64,000 nucleotides of DNA from Mangifera indica (lineage: Eukaryota; Streptophyta; Magnoliopsida; Sapindales; Anacardiaceae). The stretch lies in the NCBI RefSeq assembly GCF_011075055.1, contig NW_025401198.1:22717-86716 (forward strand), in the 5' to 3' direction. Position numbers and translations under genes: made by a program. This document shows, one piece after another, positions 24,610 to 36,561 of the stretch (its first letter is position 1; the number at the start of each line of letters is the position of its first letter). Under the pieces are notes generated by a model. The model had not been told where the DNA came from. It saw only the letters and a program-made list of their open reading frames with translations, and did no database searches.

Positions 24610-25833
24610 ATGGGTAAGAGAGGGAGGAGAGAGAAGGGGAGTAGGAGCTCGTAGAGGAGACCACGTGATGAAGATATTAATCCTGGAGACATAGATGATG
24701 AAATCGATGCCTGTAAATTTCATATTAAATCAATTCTATTAGTTTTTTATATAATGCAATTTGGTCAAAAAGAAGATAAAGCATTGCTGTTTGAGAAAGT
24801 AAGAGGTGGAATTTGTTTTATTTTGTTTTTGCAGTTCACAAACAAAGGGATGTTATTCCTTTGGATATAAATGGTGATGTCGGGGATTCTGATGAAGACA
24901 ATGAACATCCCGTCTTTGATGTAGAGATAGTCATTCAGATTAGCTGCGTTTGGACTGAAAAGCTGGACATTTAGTAATCTCTTAAATTTTCATATATCAT
25001 CTTTTTTTCCATAGCAAATTTCATCTCTTTAGTGAATTCCATCATGTTTTTTTTTTCTTTTTTCTTTTTTTTTTAAATTTTAGGGTGATGACGATGATGA
25101 TGAGCATGAGGATGCTCAAGACATGGGAATGGCTGCTAAAAGTAAGAAAGATGTTTTGAAATATGTTACATTATGTTGTACTTACTCAAATACTATAGTA
25201 AAAATAAAAATTCATGTTGTCTCTAGTTTTCTTGATTGTAATGTGATTGAACTATTGATATAGAGATGTTTCCATGGTTGTGTTTCATGTATCATTTCAA
25301 CTAACGAGATGAGTATATTTTAGCACAGGAATTGGTTTTTTGTTTCCATCAGACCACACGTGGGTGGATTCATAGTGTCGGATATGATTTATTGACTAAC
25401 ACACTCATTTGGTACATGCATAATGTTGGATAGTGCTTAAATATATATTGACAAACACACATAATATGTGGTTTTTTTGGGTTTTTTTTTTTTTTTTTGT
25501 TGGCGCTAAATTGAACTGACTAAAACTTTGCTAAATTGGGTAAAGCTTATGAGCCAAAAAATATGGCTACCATAAAATTCTGCTGCGTTGGGCATCTGTT
25601 CCTATGCCTCCTGCCTTATTTCTTGGACTGGTCTTCTGGGCTGAGGACTTTGTTCACTTGTAGGTTGAAGCAAGATATAAACGATTTATCCAAAATTCAC
25701 TATTTATGTTCACTTGTAGTTTGAAGCAGGATATAAACCTTTTATCAAAAATCCACTATTTATGCTTTAATGGTCAGCCTTTATATTGGTTGCTTCATAT
25801 CATAGCTATCTAAAAATTTTCAGAACTGAAACC

Positions 25834-26052
25834 TGTTGATTGTGTTGATTTGATTCTGTTATATTAGGAAGGATATCAAAGCATATTAGGAGATAATATA
25901 TTTAGGATTTGATTTGATTTGATTTATAGGGATTTGATTTGATTTAGTTAAAGATTTGATTGATTCATTTCCTGTTATATCTTCTCTGTAAACTGTATAT
26001 ATTGTACTGTTCAGTACTCTGAAATATATGAAAATAACATTCTCAATTCACA
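25834..26052 (+). repeat. 5' LTR of the young copia element
   Basis: This 219-bp LTR has TG/CA ends. It contains three runs of the pentamer GATTT in the middle and a TGTATATATTGTACTG stretch near the 3' side that may hold core promoter elements. It is followed at once by the primer-binding site. Confidence 0.95.
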
Positions 26053-26064
26053 TGGTATCAGAGC
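26053..26064 (+). other. Primer-binding site (initiator tRNA-Met type)
   Basis: TGGTATCAGAGC directly follows the 5' LTR. It is the standard plant copia primer-binding sequence, complementary to the 3' end of initiator tRNA-Met. Confidence 0.93.
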
Positions 26065-26698
26065 CTAACATTTAAATTTTTCTGGCGTTCTCAACTTAAT
26101 TTCCGGCGAATCCAAGTCTTTTCTCCACTGCTTCTCCGATCACTGTGCTTCCATTGTTTTTCCGGTGATCGTGCATATACCAGTGTGATCAGGATTCTTT
26201 CGCCGACACATCCGTCAAAGCAACATCATCGTTCGACGTTCCACGCGCCTACACGCGCCGCTCAATCTCTCGGTATCTTCCGACGCCGATCTCCTGTTCC
26301 GGCGACAGTGCACCGACACCGCCTCTTCTGTTGAACTCAGACGACGCCGACGAGTCCATCTGTGGTGAGTTTGCAGTCATCCGACGCCGGAATATTCTAC
26401 ACGCGCCAACCGTTTTTCCGCTTGAAACATAAGCTCCGATCTACTGTTCCGGCGCACGTGGAACTACACCGCCGCCGCCAATTGACTCAGTAGACGCCGG
26501 TGGTTAGTTCTGTTGAAGACCCATCTCCACTAGCTGCTCCACGCGTCGCCGGTGACGTCACAGAATAGTTCACGCATTCCGAAGGCTTTGTTTCTCGATT
26601 CAACAGTCTTCTGATCAGTTTGTGGGCCTCAATTTCTTCGGATCTTCACTTTTCTTGGTTTCAGAAAGCTTCTTCTATTTTCTAATTCGTGATTCACC
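26065..26698 (+). other. Copia leader; gag N-terminal coding region absent
   Basis: This segment is unusually GC-rich for the window, with many CCGGCG and CGCCG motifs. It contains no frame resembling the copia Gag N-terminal domain. An intact relative would carry roughly 700-800 bases of gag coding sequence upstream of the zinc knuckle. Here the leader runs straight into the Gag tail at 26699. Confidence 0.65.
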
Positions 26699-29600
26699 AT
26701 GTTCATTGAAAGCTCCAAACCAGGTGAGCGCAATAGGCGTGAAACTCGACCAAAGTGCAATTATTGTCACAAATGGGGTCACACCAGAGACAAGTGTCAT
26801 AAACTCTATGGTCGTCCTCTTCAAACTGCGAATACTGTTCAGACTTATGATTATCCTATTAGAGTGCAGTCTCCACCATCTTTGACACTCACAGGTGCTG
26901 ATCTTGAAGATTATCTCCGATATCAGAGCGCAAAACAACCTTCATCTTTTATTGCTTCGATTGCTCATCCGGATAATTCAGCTGTATGCCTCACTCAATC
27001 TTCTTCTTCCGAGTCATGGATCCTTGATTCTGGTGCCTCTGATCATATCTCTGGTAACCCTCGTTTACTCTCTCACTTTACTAAGAGTACTTCCTTACCT
27101 ACTGTAACATTAGCTAATGGGTCTATCGTTACTGCCAAAGCGGTAGGTTGTGCTCATCCTCTTCCACTCTTGCCTTTGGAGTCTGTCTTTTACCTCCCTG
27201 ACTGTCCATTTAACCTTATTTCTGTTAGCAAACTTACCCGTTCCCTAAATTGTACAATTACATTTACTAATAACTCTGTTCTTATACAGGACCGCAGTAC
27301 GGGTCGGATGATTGGCACAGGACGTGAGTCACAGGGCCTCTACCGACTAAATCCACCTGATTCTGTAGCATGTGCCATCACTGAGTCTCCAACACTTCTT
27401 CACAATCGTTTGGGTCACCCTAGTTTGTCAAAACTACAGCAGATGGTCCCTGGTTTGTCACATTTATCATCCTTTAATTGTGAGTCTTGTCAACTTGGAA
27501 AACATACTCGTATATCCTTTCCAAGACGTGTCAATAATCGGGCTACATCACCTTTTGAATTAGTCCATTCTGATGTATGGGGTCCTAGTAGAGTCGTGTC
27601 TACTTTAGGTTTTCAATATTTTGTTACATTTATTGATGATTATTCGCGTTGCACTTGGTTATTTTTAATGAAGAATAGATCTGAATTATTTTCTATTTTT
27701 CAATCCTTTTGTGCTGAAATTGAAACACAATTCTCTACTACTATTCGTACTCTTCGTAGTGATAATGCCAGTGAATATTTTTCTGCTCCCTTTACTAAAT
27801 TTCTGGCATCTAAGGGCATTCTACATCAATCATCTTGTGCTCATACTCCTCAGCAAAATGGGATTGCCGAACGTAAAAATAGGCATCTTATTGAAACTGC
27901 CCGTACTTTACTCATACATAGTCATACACCTTTTCGTTTTTGGGCTGATGCTGTTATTTCTGCTTGTTTCTTAATTAATAGAATGCCTTCTTCAGTCTTG
28001 CAGGATCAGGTACCTCACTCTATTTTATATCCTGATCAGTCATTGTTTCCTCTTCAACCTCGTGTCTTTGGTTGTACATGTTTTGTTCATGACTTATCTC
28101 CTGGTCGAGATAAATTGTCTGCTCGTTCTATTAAATGTGTTTTTCTTGGATACTCGCGTCTTCAAAAAGGTTATCGATGTTATTCTCCTACTACACGTCG
28201 TTACTATCTTTCTGCAGATGTTACATTTTTTGAGTCTTCTCTTTATTTTTCGTCTTCTTCTCAACTAGACAAGTCTCCTATTACAGAAGTTCTTCCTGTG
28301 TCCTATAGTGTTCCCCTAATAAATTCACACCCTTCAACTAACCAATCTCCGACTAGTGCAGATCTTCCACCCACTAGTCATTCTACAGGTGATGGCCTTG
28401 CTTCTCCTTCAGGTGAGACAGTCTCTCAAGACCCGGTGCACTCGCTTCCTGCTCCAGAATCTTCTGTCTCTGCGGTCTTACCTCCTGATGATCAATTTCC
28501 CATCGCTATTCGCAAAGGTATGCGCTCAACTCGTAATCCTCATCCCATCTATAACTTTCTAAGTTATCATCGTTTATCTTCACCATACTATGCGTTTGTG
28601 TCCACTTTATCATCTATATCTACCCCTGCTACTGTTCATGAGGCATTATTTGATCCTGGATGGCGACAAGCAATGGTGGATGAGATGTCTGCTCTACATG
28701 CTAATAATACTTGGGAACTGGTTCCTTTGCCTCCTGGTCACTCAACGGTTGGATGTCGGTGGATCTATACTATTAAAGTTGGTCCTGATGGTCAGATTGA
28801 CAGGTTGAAAGCACGGTTGGTTGCTAAAGGATACACTCAGACATATGGTCTTGACTATTATGAGACTTTCTCTCCGGTTGCTAAAATGTCTTCTGTTCGC
28901 CTATTTTTTTCTATGGCTGCCATTCGCCATTGGCCTTTGCATCAGTTAGATATCAAGAATGCCTTTCTTCATGGTGAACTGCAAGAAGAAATTTATATGG
29001 AGCAACCTCCTGGTTTTGTTGCTCAGGGGGAGTCTGGATTGGTTTGTAAACTTCGTCGGTCTCTATATGGTTTAAAACAATCTCCTCGCGCTTGGTTTGG
29101 TCGGTTTAGTACTGTTATTCAAGAATTTGGTATGCGACGGAGTGAATCTGATCATTCAGTATTTTATAGACATACTTCACACGACAAATGTATCTATTTA
29201 GTGGTCTATGTTGATGATATTGTTATTACAGGAAGTGATCAAGAGGGTATTGAACAATTAAAGAAGCATTTGTTTAATAATTTTCAAACCAAAGATTTGG
29301 GCCCACTCAGATACTTTCTTGGTATAGAAGTCGCCCAGTCTAAATCTGGAATTGTCATCTCTCAAAGGAAGTATGCATTGGATATTCTGCAAGAAACTGG
29401 GATGTTAGATTGCAAACCTATAGACTCTCCTATGGATCCTAATACTAAGCTCTTACCCGAACAGGGGGAGCCACTTACAGATCCTGGGAGATATCGAAGA
29501 CTTGTTGGAAAACTTAATTATCTCACAATCACACGACCAGATATTTCTTTTGCTGTTAGTGTGGTAAGTCAATTCCTTCAGTCTCCATGTAATAGTCATT

Positions 29601-30163
29601 GGGATGCAGTTATTCGTATCTTGAGGTACATTAAGAGGACACCTGGAAAAGGACTGTTATATGAGAATAAAGGACATACTCAGATCGTTGGGTACTCAGA
29701 TGCTGACTGGGCAGGTTCTCCATCTGACAGACGATCTACTTCTGGGTATTGTGTGTTAGTTGGAGGAAATCTAATATCATGGAAAAGTAAAAAGCAAAAT
29801 GTTGTCGCTAGATCTAGCGCAGAAGCAGAATATCGTGCTATGGCCTTAGTCACTTGTGAGCTTATCTGGTTGAAGCAGTTGATCCAAGAATTAAAGTTTA
29901 CAAAAATATCACAAATGTCATTATTTTGTGATAATCAGGCTGCTCTTCATATTTCCTCAAATCCTGTGTTTCATGAAAGAACAAAACATATAGAAATCGA
30001 TTGTCATTTTGTGAGAGAAAAGATTATGTCTGGTTGTATCTCTTCAAGTCATGTCAATTCAAATGATCAGCTAGCGGATATACTTACTAAATCTCTTCGA
30101 GGGCCTCGCATTAATTTCATTTGTAACAAGCTTGGTGCATATGATTTATATGCTCCAGCTTGA
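26699..30163 (+). CDS. Copia Gag-tail/Pol polyprotein, intact frame
   Basis: This 1154-residue frame runs ATG to TGA. It starts with the end of Gag, including a CCHC zinc knuckle CNYCHKWGHTRDKC near residue 23. Aspartic protease WILDSGASDH follows near residue 106. Gag-pre-integrase and the integrase zinc-binding region come next (LLHNRLGHPSL and CESCQLGKH). The integrase core has HSDVWGPS, LRSDNASEYF and NGIAERKNRHL. Reverse transcriptase shows LDIKNAFLHGELQEEIYM, RRSLYGLKQSPRAW and the catalytic YVDDIVITG. RNase H follows, with ADWAGSPSDRRSTSGY and CDNQAALH, and the frame ends near LADILTKSL. All catalytic motifs I can check are present. It resembles RE1-type plant copia polyproteins. Because most of Gag is absent, the element probably depends on Gag supplied by a relative. 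Confidence 0.96.
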   Translation: MFIESSKPGERNRRETRPKCNYCHKWGHTRDKCHKLYGRPLQTANTVQTYDYPIRVQSPPSLTLTGADLEDYLRYQSAKQPSSFIASIAHPDNSAVCLTQSSSSESWILDSGASDHISGNPRLLSHFTKSTSLPTVTLANGSIVTAKAVGCAHPLPLLPLESVFYLPDCPFNLISVSKLTRSLNCTITFTNNSVLIQDRSTGRMIGTGRESQGLYRLNPPDSVACAITESPTLLHNRLGHPSLSKLQQMVPGLSHLSSFNCESCQLGKHTRISFPRRVNNRATSPFELVHSDVWGPSRVVSTLGFQYFVTFIDDYSRCTWLFLMKNRSELFSIFQSFCAEIETQFSTTIRTLRSDNASEYFSAPFTKFLASKGILHQSSCAHTPQQNGIAERKNRHLIETARTLLIHSHTPFRFWADAVISACFLINRMPSSVLQDQVPHSILYPDQSLFPLQPRVFGCTCFVHDLSPGRDKLSARSIKCVFLGYSRLQKGYRCYSPTTRRYYLSADVTFFESSLYFSSSSQLDKSPITEVLPVSYSVPLINSHPSTNQSPTSADLPPTSHSTGDGLASPSGETVSQDPVHSLPAPESSVSAVLPPDDQFPIAIRKGMRSTRNPHPIYNFLSYHRLSSPYYAFVSTLSSISTPATVHEALFDPGWRQAMVDEMSALHANNTWELVPLPPGHSTVGCRWIYTIKVGPDGQIDRLKARLVAKGYTQTYGLDYYETFSPVAKMSSVRLFFSMAAIRHWPLHQLDIKNAFLHGELQEEIYMEQPPGFVAQGESGLVCKLRRSLYGLKQSPRAWFGRFSTVIQEFGMRRSESDHSVFYRHTSHDKCIYLVVYVDDIVITGSDQEGIEQLKKHLFNNFQTKDLGPLRYFLGIEVAQSKSGIVISQRKYALDILQETGMLDCKPIDSPMDPNTKLLPEQGEPLTDPGRYRRLVGKLNYLTITRPDISFAVSVVSQFLQSPCNSHWDAVIRILRYIKRTPGKGLLYENKGHTQIVGYSDADWAGSPSDRRSTSGYCVLVGGNLISWKSKKQNVVARSSAEAEYRAMALVTCELIWLKQLIQELKFTKISQMSLFCDNQAALHISSNPVFHERTKHIEIDCHFVREKIMSGCISSSHVNSNDQLADILTKSLRGPRINFICNKLGAYDLYAPA

Positions 30164-30170
30164 GGGGGAG
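30161..30170 (+). other. Polypurine tract of the young copia element
   Basis: GAGGGGGAG lies between the pol stop codon and the 3' LTR, as required for plus-strand priming. Confidence 0.85.
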
Positions 30171-30389
30171 TGTTGATTGTGTTGATTTGATTCTGTTATA
30201 TTAGGAAGGATATCAAAGCATATTAGGAGATAATATATTTAGGATTTGATTTGATTTGATTTATAGGGATTTGATTTGATTTAGTTAAGGATTTGATTGA
30301 TTCATTTCCTGTTATATCTTCTCTGTAAACTGTATATATTGTACTGTTCAGTACTCTGAAATATATGAAAATAACATTCTCAATTCACA
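30171..30389 (+). repeat. 3' LTR of the young copia element
   Basis: This 219-bp copy of 25834-26052 carries one difference and is followed by the AAACC TSD. SAS10 intron sequence resumes at 30395 and exon 4 begins at 30765. Confidence 0.95.
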
Positions 30390-33300
30390 AAACCTGTGGT
30401 CAATGATAAGAAGTAAGTTGACAACAGAGGACTTAGTGCCTAAGTTGTTGAATTTGCTGATTTGTAGCTTTGAATTAAGAATACCCCTTATGGTCCCTTT
30501 AGAAAGGCTTCTGTAAGACAGCCCTGCAAAATTATGAAACAAGTTTCCATGCTAATCAGGCTTCCAAATGTGTCTAAATTGTGTTCCTTGATCAGAATTG
30601 ATTTTCTTCACTTCCACTTGTAATAGTTGGTTGCAACTCCATCCAATTTCTGCAAGAACATTTCTTCTTCCCATTCATGTGGATTCTTATAATTGTTTGG
30701 AGAGCACACCAGTGTAAAGGATATTTTTCACTCAATTACTTACTGCAACTTCTCTTATCCGTAGTTGCAAGGCAACAAAAATTTTTGTGGGCAAAGTTTG
30801 GTGGAGTTGAAGATGAAATGCATGATGATGATGATGATGAGGATAAGGAAGATAAGAAGACTTTATGGGGTGGAATGAAGAGCCATTATTATTATGGTGA
30901 CAATCGCGATTTTGAGGTGAGATTTAAATACCTTTGTTTATGGTTATAACTATCCTTTCACTTCTACTGTCTTGTATTTATGTATGCTATTAATACCTGG
31001 ATAGCAAATTAGTCTGTATAGCGTTACAACTTCATAGTTTTATCTTCTTTTATGCTTTGAAGGTGTCTTTGACTGGATTATAATTTTTCCAATAATTTTA
31101 TAGTTGCAATCAAGCGGTGATGAATCACCTGCAGAAGAGGAGGCTGAGGTGGTAAGAATGCTGAAAGAGAAAACAAAATCTTTAGAAATGGAAGACTTTG
31201 GCCTTCAAGACTCTAGTGATAGTGAAGATGAGAGTGATAGGGAATTAACCTTGGAGGTGTGTTTCCACATTATTTTCTTCCTTTGAGTTTGCAATTTACT
31301 TCTTAAGTGAAAAGAATTCAATACTAAAAATAATCTTCGCTCAAAGTAACATGTTGCCATAACATATTGTTATGTAGGAAATCTCAGTTAAAGGAAAAAG
31401 CAAAACAGTATCTGCAGCAAACAAAGAAGCTGTTGATGATGTGGGTACAACTTATGAGGAGGTCAAGAAAGATGTGAATGCTTTGTCGAAGGAGGAGCAA
31501 ATGGATTTAGTGTACAGGTAACTTTGAAAAAATTGCGAAATGGTCTATATATTGTTTGATACTGGTGATAGAATTAATAACAAAGTCATGATAGATAACT
31601 CCCTTCAACTAAGCCTTCCATACATCTGTCTCATTCTGTTTCATACAAGCATAGAGACCATCTATGTGAGATATAAATTGTGCTTTGTTTTGTTAATATA
31701 ATTTTTCAGTTTCTTTGAAAAAAACAACTTTCTTTGTCTATTTTTTGAATCTATGAGATTGTAATGTAAATTATTTGGATAAAGTTTTTAGGAACAGGGT
31801 TTCATCTTTCCACAATACTACCCACTAACTGGAAGCTTCTGACACTTGCATGCCCTCAACATAAATGTGCTAAAAGCAGGTGAGATTATGCTGTAAACAT
31901 TAAATATAATGCATTTATGTGTTTGTAAAGTTTATTCTCGTATTCTAAGGAGATGTGTCAATGTTATATGTTTATTTGAAACTACTTAATTGTTAGAAGG
32001 CATGTTCTTCATCTATGGTTGAATGGGGATAGGCTTCTTATTCTGATATGCAGAATTTAATGGCAAATACATTTTTACTCTGGTACTTGATGTTTGATGT
32101 TTAGCCTTTTCCATTATATACTAATAATGTGTTAAATTACAAATTGTTTTCTCTTTCTGTTTTTGATTATTACCTTTTGTGTCTTATGCTTTTGATTGGT
32201 TGGCTAATATATTGCCCCTCAGTTCTGCTCCTGAATTAATCGGTTTGCTTTCAGAGTTGAATGACGCACTTGCACAACTTGATAATAAAGTTAATCCACT
32301 TTTAAGCAAGGTATTATTCTCTGACTGTTTAACTGTTAGTTTGAATGTTTATGTCAATATGATGTTCTGTATACCTGGAATGTAAAATACAAGGACTTGG
32401 GATGTTAATCTCTTTATTTTGAACCTTCTTTCTAGGAAATCATATTGAGTTTTTTTGTATATTGTTTGTATATTGTTTGTCTATGCATATATTGTGTTAT
32501 TGTTTTTACATTATGTCACTCTCAGTTGTTTCAATTCTTTTGACTTGATCAACTTATTATAATTATGCCATTTATGCATGGTCTAGTTTCTCATTACATT
32601 GATGCCTTTGTATTCGACATGTTGTAAAGATTAAAGAGCAGGAGATCAAGTTGGAAGGTGGGATGCATTATCTTGAGGCGAAGCAACTTCTTCTCCTGGC
32701 CTATTGCCAAGCCATAACATTTTATCTTCTTCTCAAGTCTGAAGGGCAGCCAGTTCGTGATCATCCTGTCATAGCTTGCCTTGTCAAGATCAAGGATTTG
32801 CTGGATAGGTCTTTTGCTCCCCTTATAAAGCCTTAGATTATTCTCTATGATCTTGAGTTTAAATTTTTTTCCTCCATAGCATGGCAAAACTTTTGATAGA
32901 CTAAAATTGTGCATACAGTATAATGCAATGACAATATTCTACACTATTGGATATGTTTAGTCCAGCAAGCCTTAGATTGTCGCAAATGGAATTATGAAAA
33001 AGATTATGTGATTAGTAACTTTTGGTGGCCTGAAAACCCTCAGCAAGGCCTAAAGTTCTGTCATTTTCTTGTTCATTTTCATATTTAAGATAAGTAAAAT
33101 TTTTATAAATTAGAATTGGCAATAGAAAGTTAAGGTCAAGTTAAAAATTTTCTTCAATTTAAGATAATTCTACTTATTTTCATTTTAATAGGAATAGATT
33201 TATTGTTCTCCATTCAGTTTAATTTATTTGATTGCTGTTCTTTGACTGGAAGGTATCTGGATTTCAGACTTTTTTTTTTCCTTTTATCTATGAGTTTTTT

Positions 33301-35658
33301 TGCACTAAATGGTGATTGACATGAGCTCCTCTGCTTGTTTATTATAGAAGTGCAAAGTTAACATTTTTTTTGTTAAACTTGACGGTTTCTGTTTCATGTT
33401 CCACTTAACAGACAAAAGAACTTGATGTGAATCTTCCTTCTGAATTTGATGAGATTCTGAAGAAAGATCATACCAGCTCTGAAACAGTGAAAAAGTCGGT
33501 TAAAGCAAATGCTGTGATGGCATCTGATTCTGTCACAAAAGATCACCTGAAATCATCTTACATTTCAGCTGAGACAAAGCAAGCACCAGTGGTAGGTGCA
33601 AGTTAAATTTTGTTTCTTCTATCTTATACTTTGCCTTTTGGAAGTAAATCTCGTAAGTTTTTGGTTTCCTTGTAATACTACAGACTTCTGATGCAAATGA
33701 GTTGGAAAAGGAATCTTTGAGGGATCATGAGAATAAAGGAGGGAAACACAAGCATCAGGTGAAATATCATGTATTAGACCAGATTCTTTTATCTTTTTTC
33801 CCAACCCTTTCTTTTTATCTATGGCATTTTATTTTCTGTTGTTGCCCTTTGCTGTGTGCAAATTTCTGAGACTTTAATATGTCAGAATGATCAAGTTGGT
33901 GTTTAGAGCAGGGAAATGTTAAAAATAAGAGCAGCCCTAGAGGAAAAATTGAAGCAGAAGGGAGTCTTTAGTACTATTGCTTCAAAGCTTGATAAAGCCA
34001 AGAAACGTTTGAAACCGGTTAATGGGTACTACTTTGAGTTATGCTCCTTCATGTATTATTTTTTTAATTGTGGAAACTAATTCTTTGTACTTGGAATGGA
34101 ACAGACAACTTGAAACATATGATGATTTTAATGATGATGATATGGATATTGATGGACAGAGTAATGGGCGTGTAAGCTCATTGCGCTCCAATAAACTTTC
34201 CCAACTTGTTACTGCTCAACCAAATAAATCAAAGGTAAAACAGTTGACTATATCATCTCTTCTTTCTGTTACCTTATGATAAACTTAAGAACTTGAAATT
34301 TACCCTGGGAAAAATTTTACTCCTCTTCGGCAGGTTGTTTCTGGTGATGATGATTTACCTAAGAGAGATGATATTGGTGAAAGGCAGAGAAAACATGAGC
34401 TTAAAGTGTTGGCAGGAGCTGGAATTATGTCTGAGGATGATGGTAGAGATGAACTTGGCATATCTGGGGCTGACGAGGATGATGAAGGTGATTCTGACTC
34501 AGAGGATCAGGGTACAGGAGTGTCAGAAGATGAATTTTACGAACAAGTGAAGCAACAACGAGCTCAAAAACTTGCTTCTAAAGCTGAGATTTATAAGAGG
34601 TCTATTCTTGCACCGTGCTTAAATTATCAGCCTTCTTTGTTCCCATTTGGCTTGCATAGCTTATACATCAAACAATATCAACCGCACCCTACTGTAAAAA
34701 TTTTGATTAACTTTTAGTATTGACAGATACAATATTATATACAATCAATAAGTATTTTCTTCTAATCTTGACTTGTGCAAGGATTTAAATTATTCTACAT
34801 TGTATAATCCTTCATGTTATTTTCATTATCTACTAATATATTACAATTTGTGGTTATTGCATCTAAAAGCATGTTTACATTTTCCAGGATTCAAGCAATC
34901 CCATCTTTGCCAGAAACCGTGGACGGAAAACGGCAGATCACATATAAGGTGAGGCTAGTCATTTTTATCTGCATGTTTTGGTGTTTTTCCTATCATTGCT
35001 TTCCAACTTTAAATTATATTTTGCTGCCAATTTGCATCTACAGATGGAGAAAAACAGAGGCCCGACTCGTCCACACAAGAAGCTGTTAAAAATCCAAGAA
35101 AGAAATACAGGGAATATTTCCCATACTAGATAATACTCTTGTACTCTTGATCCTCTGAACAGTTAATTTACTTTCTTCTGTTGCGTGCAGAATAAGCATC
35201 AGATGGCAGTCATGCGTCGTAAAGGGCAAGTTCGGGATATCAGGAAGCCTACTGGTCCTTATGGTGGCGAAGCCTCTGGAATCAATAGCAGTATCAGTCG
35301 AAGCACAAGATTCAAAACTTAAATACTTGTCCTCTGATTCAACTTCATTACTTGACAATTGCAGAGGTAATGTCGAATCATGCAATATTAAAGTGTTGTT
35401 AGTTGTAAGTCCAGTCTTGATACATAATTATATGAATCCAATTTTGAGATATAATTATATGAAATATATCTTGTTAGCAGTTGGCTCTTTGTTTTTTTGG
35501 GTTATATTTTCTTTTTCGAATATACAGAATGCGTTTTCGTTTTTTCCCAAGTAACAACGGAGACAGCGAGCACACAGATGCTCATAATATCTTCTTCAAG
35601 TTTCCTTTTTTAGGCATTTTGATTCAAATTCCCTGCCTTATAATTGTTGATTTTGACT

Positions 35659-36074
35659 TAGGGCTGAACCCGAATTGAGTTGGCTCAGACTCAAAAATTG
35701 ACTCAGTCCGAATTTATTTACTTCGAATTTGAAACGAGTTCAAATTAAAAGGTTTTGCTTATTCTAAAACCGAGCCTAATTCAAGCTTCGGCTCTTTGTT
35801 TAGCTTATAAGTTAAATAGATGATTTAATTCAAATTTGACTTGTGACTCAATTTAAATTATATTGAGTAATTATTAAATAACTTTGTTTTGTCAATAACT
35901 CATAAATTTGAATCACATATACGAGTTATAGATTTAAATTATAAATTTAAATAAAACTTAAATCACCTTTAATGATGATTTAACAAATTTAAATAAAACT
36001 ATTTTTCTAAATCAAATTCAAGCTAAAGATTATCTGGGTTCAGTTTGATTTAGTTTATATCTACCTCTAATTTT
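35659..36074. mobile_element. Probable decayed hAT-like MITE
   Basis: TAGGGCTGAACCCGAATTG at the left and GGGTTCAGTTTG near the right are inverted relative to each other. The left end matches the TAGGGCT family at 36562 and 57264. The right boundary is approximate and no TSD was found. Confidence 0.4.
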
Positions 36075-36561
36075 TTGTTTGCTTGAATTGGTAACGCCCT
36101 CTTTTATGAAGTTCAAATCTTTATCATTGGAATTAATTTTCCTTGCAACTTAATAAATCGGCAATTGGCTTGAAGATTAAATTGATATTTTATTGATCCA
36201 GGTAATTGAATCATGTAAATTATCATATATTAAAAACTATTTTTTCAGCCTTATATAATATATTATATCATAAAATATATTTTTTTAAATAATTATAATA
36301 ATAAGATAATAAATATTATCATATTGAAAAATATCATCAACACATTTAAAATTTTAACAATTATTAGATACATTTAGGTCATATTATTACTATTTAAAAA
36401 AAATATCGGTTTGTATTAATAAAATTATAGATATATAAATTGTCAACAGTATAATATTAATTTTTGATATATTTTAAACTACGTACTATTTTTTATTTAT
36501 ATTATATAATACGATATATGATAATCATATTGTTGATTACTAATTTACTTATATCGATAAC

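Larger units (their letters stand above)
25834..30389 (+). mobile_element. Young Ty1/copia retrotransposon in intron 3 of the SAS10 homologue
   Basis: Two 219-bp LTRs (25834-26052 and 30171-30389) begin TGTTGATTGTG and end TTCACA. By eye they differ at one position (AAAG versus AAGG within TTAGTTAARGATTTG). A perfect 5-bp TSD, AAACC, lies at 25829-25833 and 30390-30394. The primer-binding site TGGTATCAGAGC starts at 26053 and the polypurine tract GAGGGGGAG precedes the 3' LTR. The single pol frame is intact, but the gag N-terminal region is missing. The near-identical LTRs indicate a very recent insertion. Confidence 0.97.
24610..35322 (+). pseudogene. SAS10: SAS10/Utp3 (THALLO) homologue, 16 recognisable exons with disabling lesions
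   Basis: The intact protein is a nucleolar small-subunit processome factor for pre-rRNA processing. Exons by splice sites and homology: 24610-24712, 24835-24920, 25084-25141, 30765-30916, 31104-31256, 31378-31517, 32223-32310, 32630-32808, 33412-33591, 33684-33758, 33886-34025, 34105-34234, 34334-34599, 34888-34948, 35044-35111 and 35191-35322. Landmarks are the N-terminus MGKRGRREKG, acidic runs, WGGMKSHYYYGDNRDFE, the Sas10/Utp3/C1D domain (exons 7-8, LEAKQLLLLAYCQAITFYLL) and the C-terminal [19 protein letters not shown]. Lesions are: TAG at 24652-24654 in exon 1; loss of frame at the exon 8/9 junction (phase 2 joined to phase 0); TAG at 33904-33906 in exon 11 (a downstream AG at 33905-33906 could bypass it); a one-base frameshift near 35084; and the exon 15 donor reading GA instead of GT at 35112. 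A copia element fills intron 3. High exon preservation suggests recent inactivation. Sequencing error cannot explain all the lesions easily. Confidence 0.87.

Noticed and set aside
33904..33906. In-frame TAG in exon 11 taken alone as proof of a dead gene
   Set aside because: A downstream AG (33905-33906) could act as acceptor and keep the frame, so this stop by itself is not decisive; the other lesions carry the argument.
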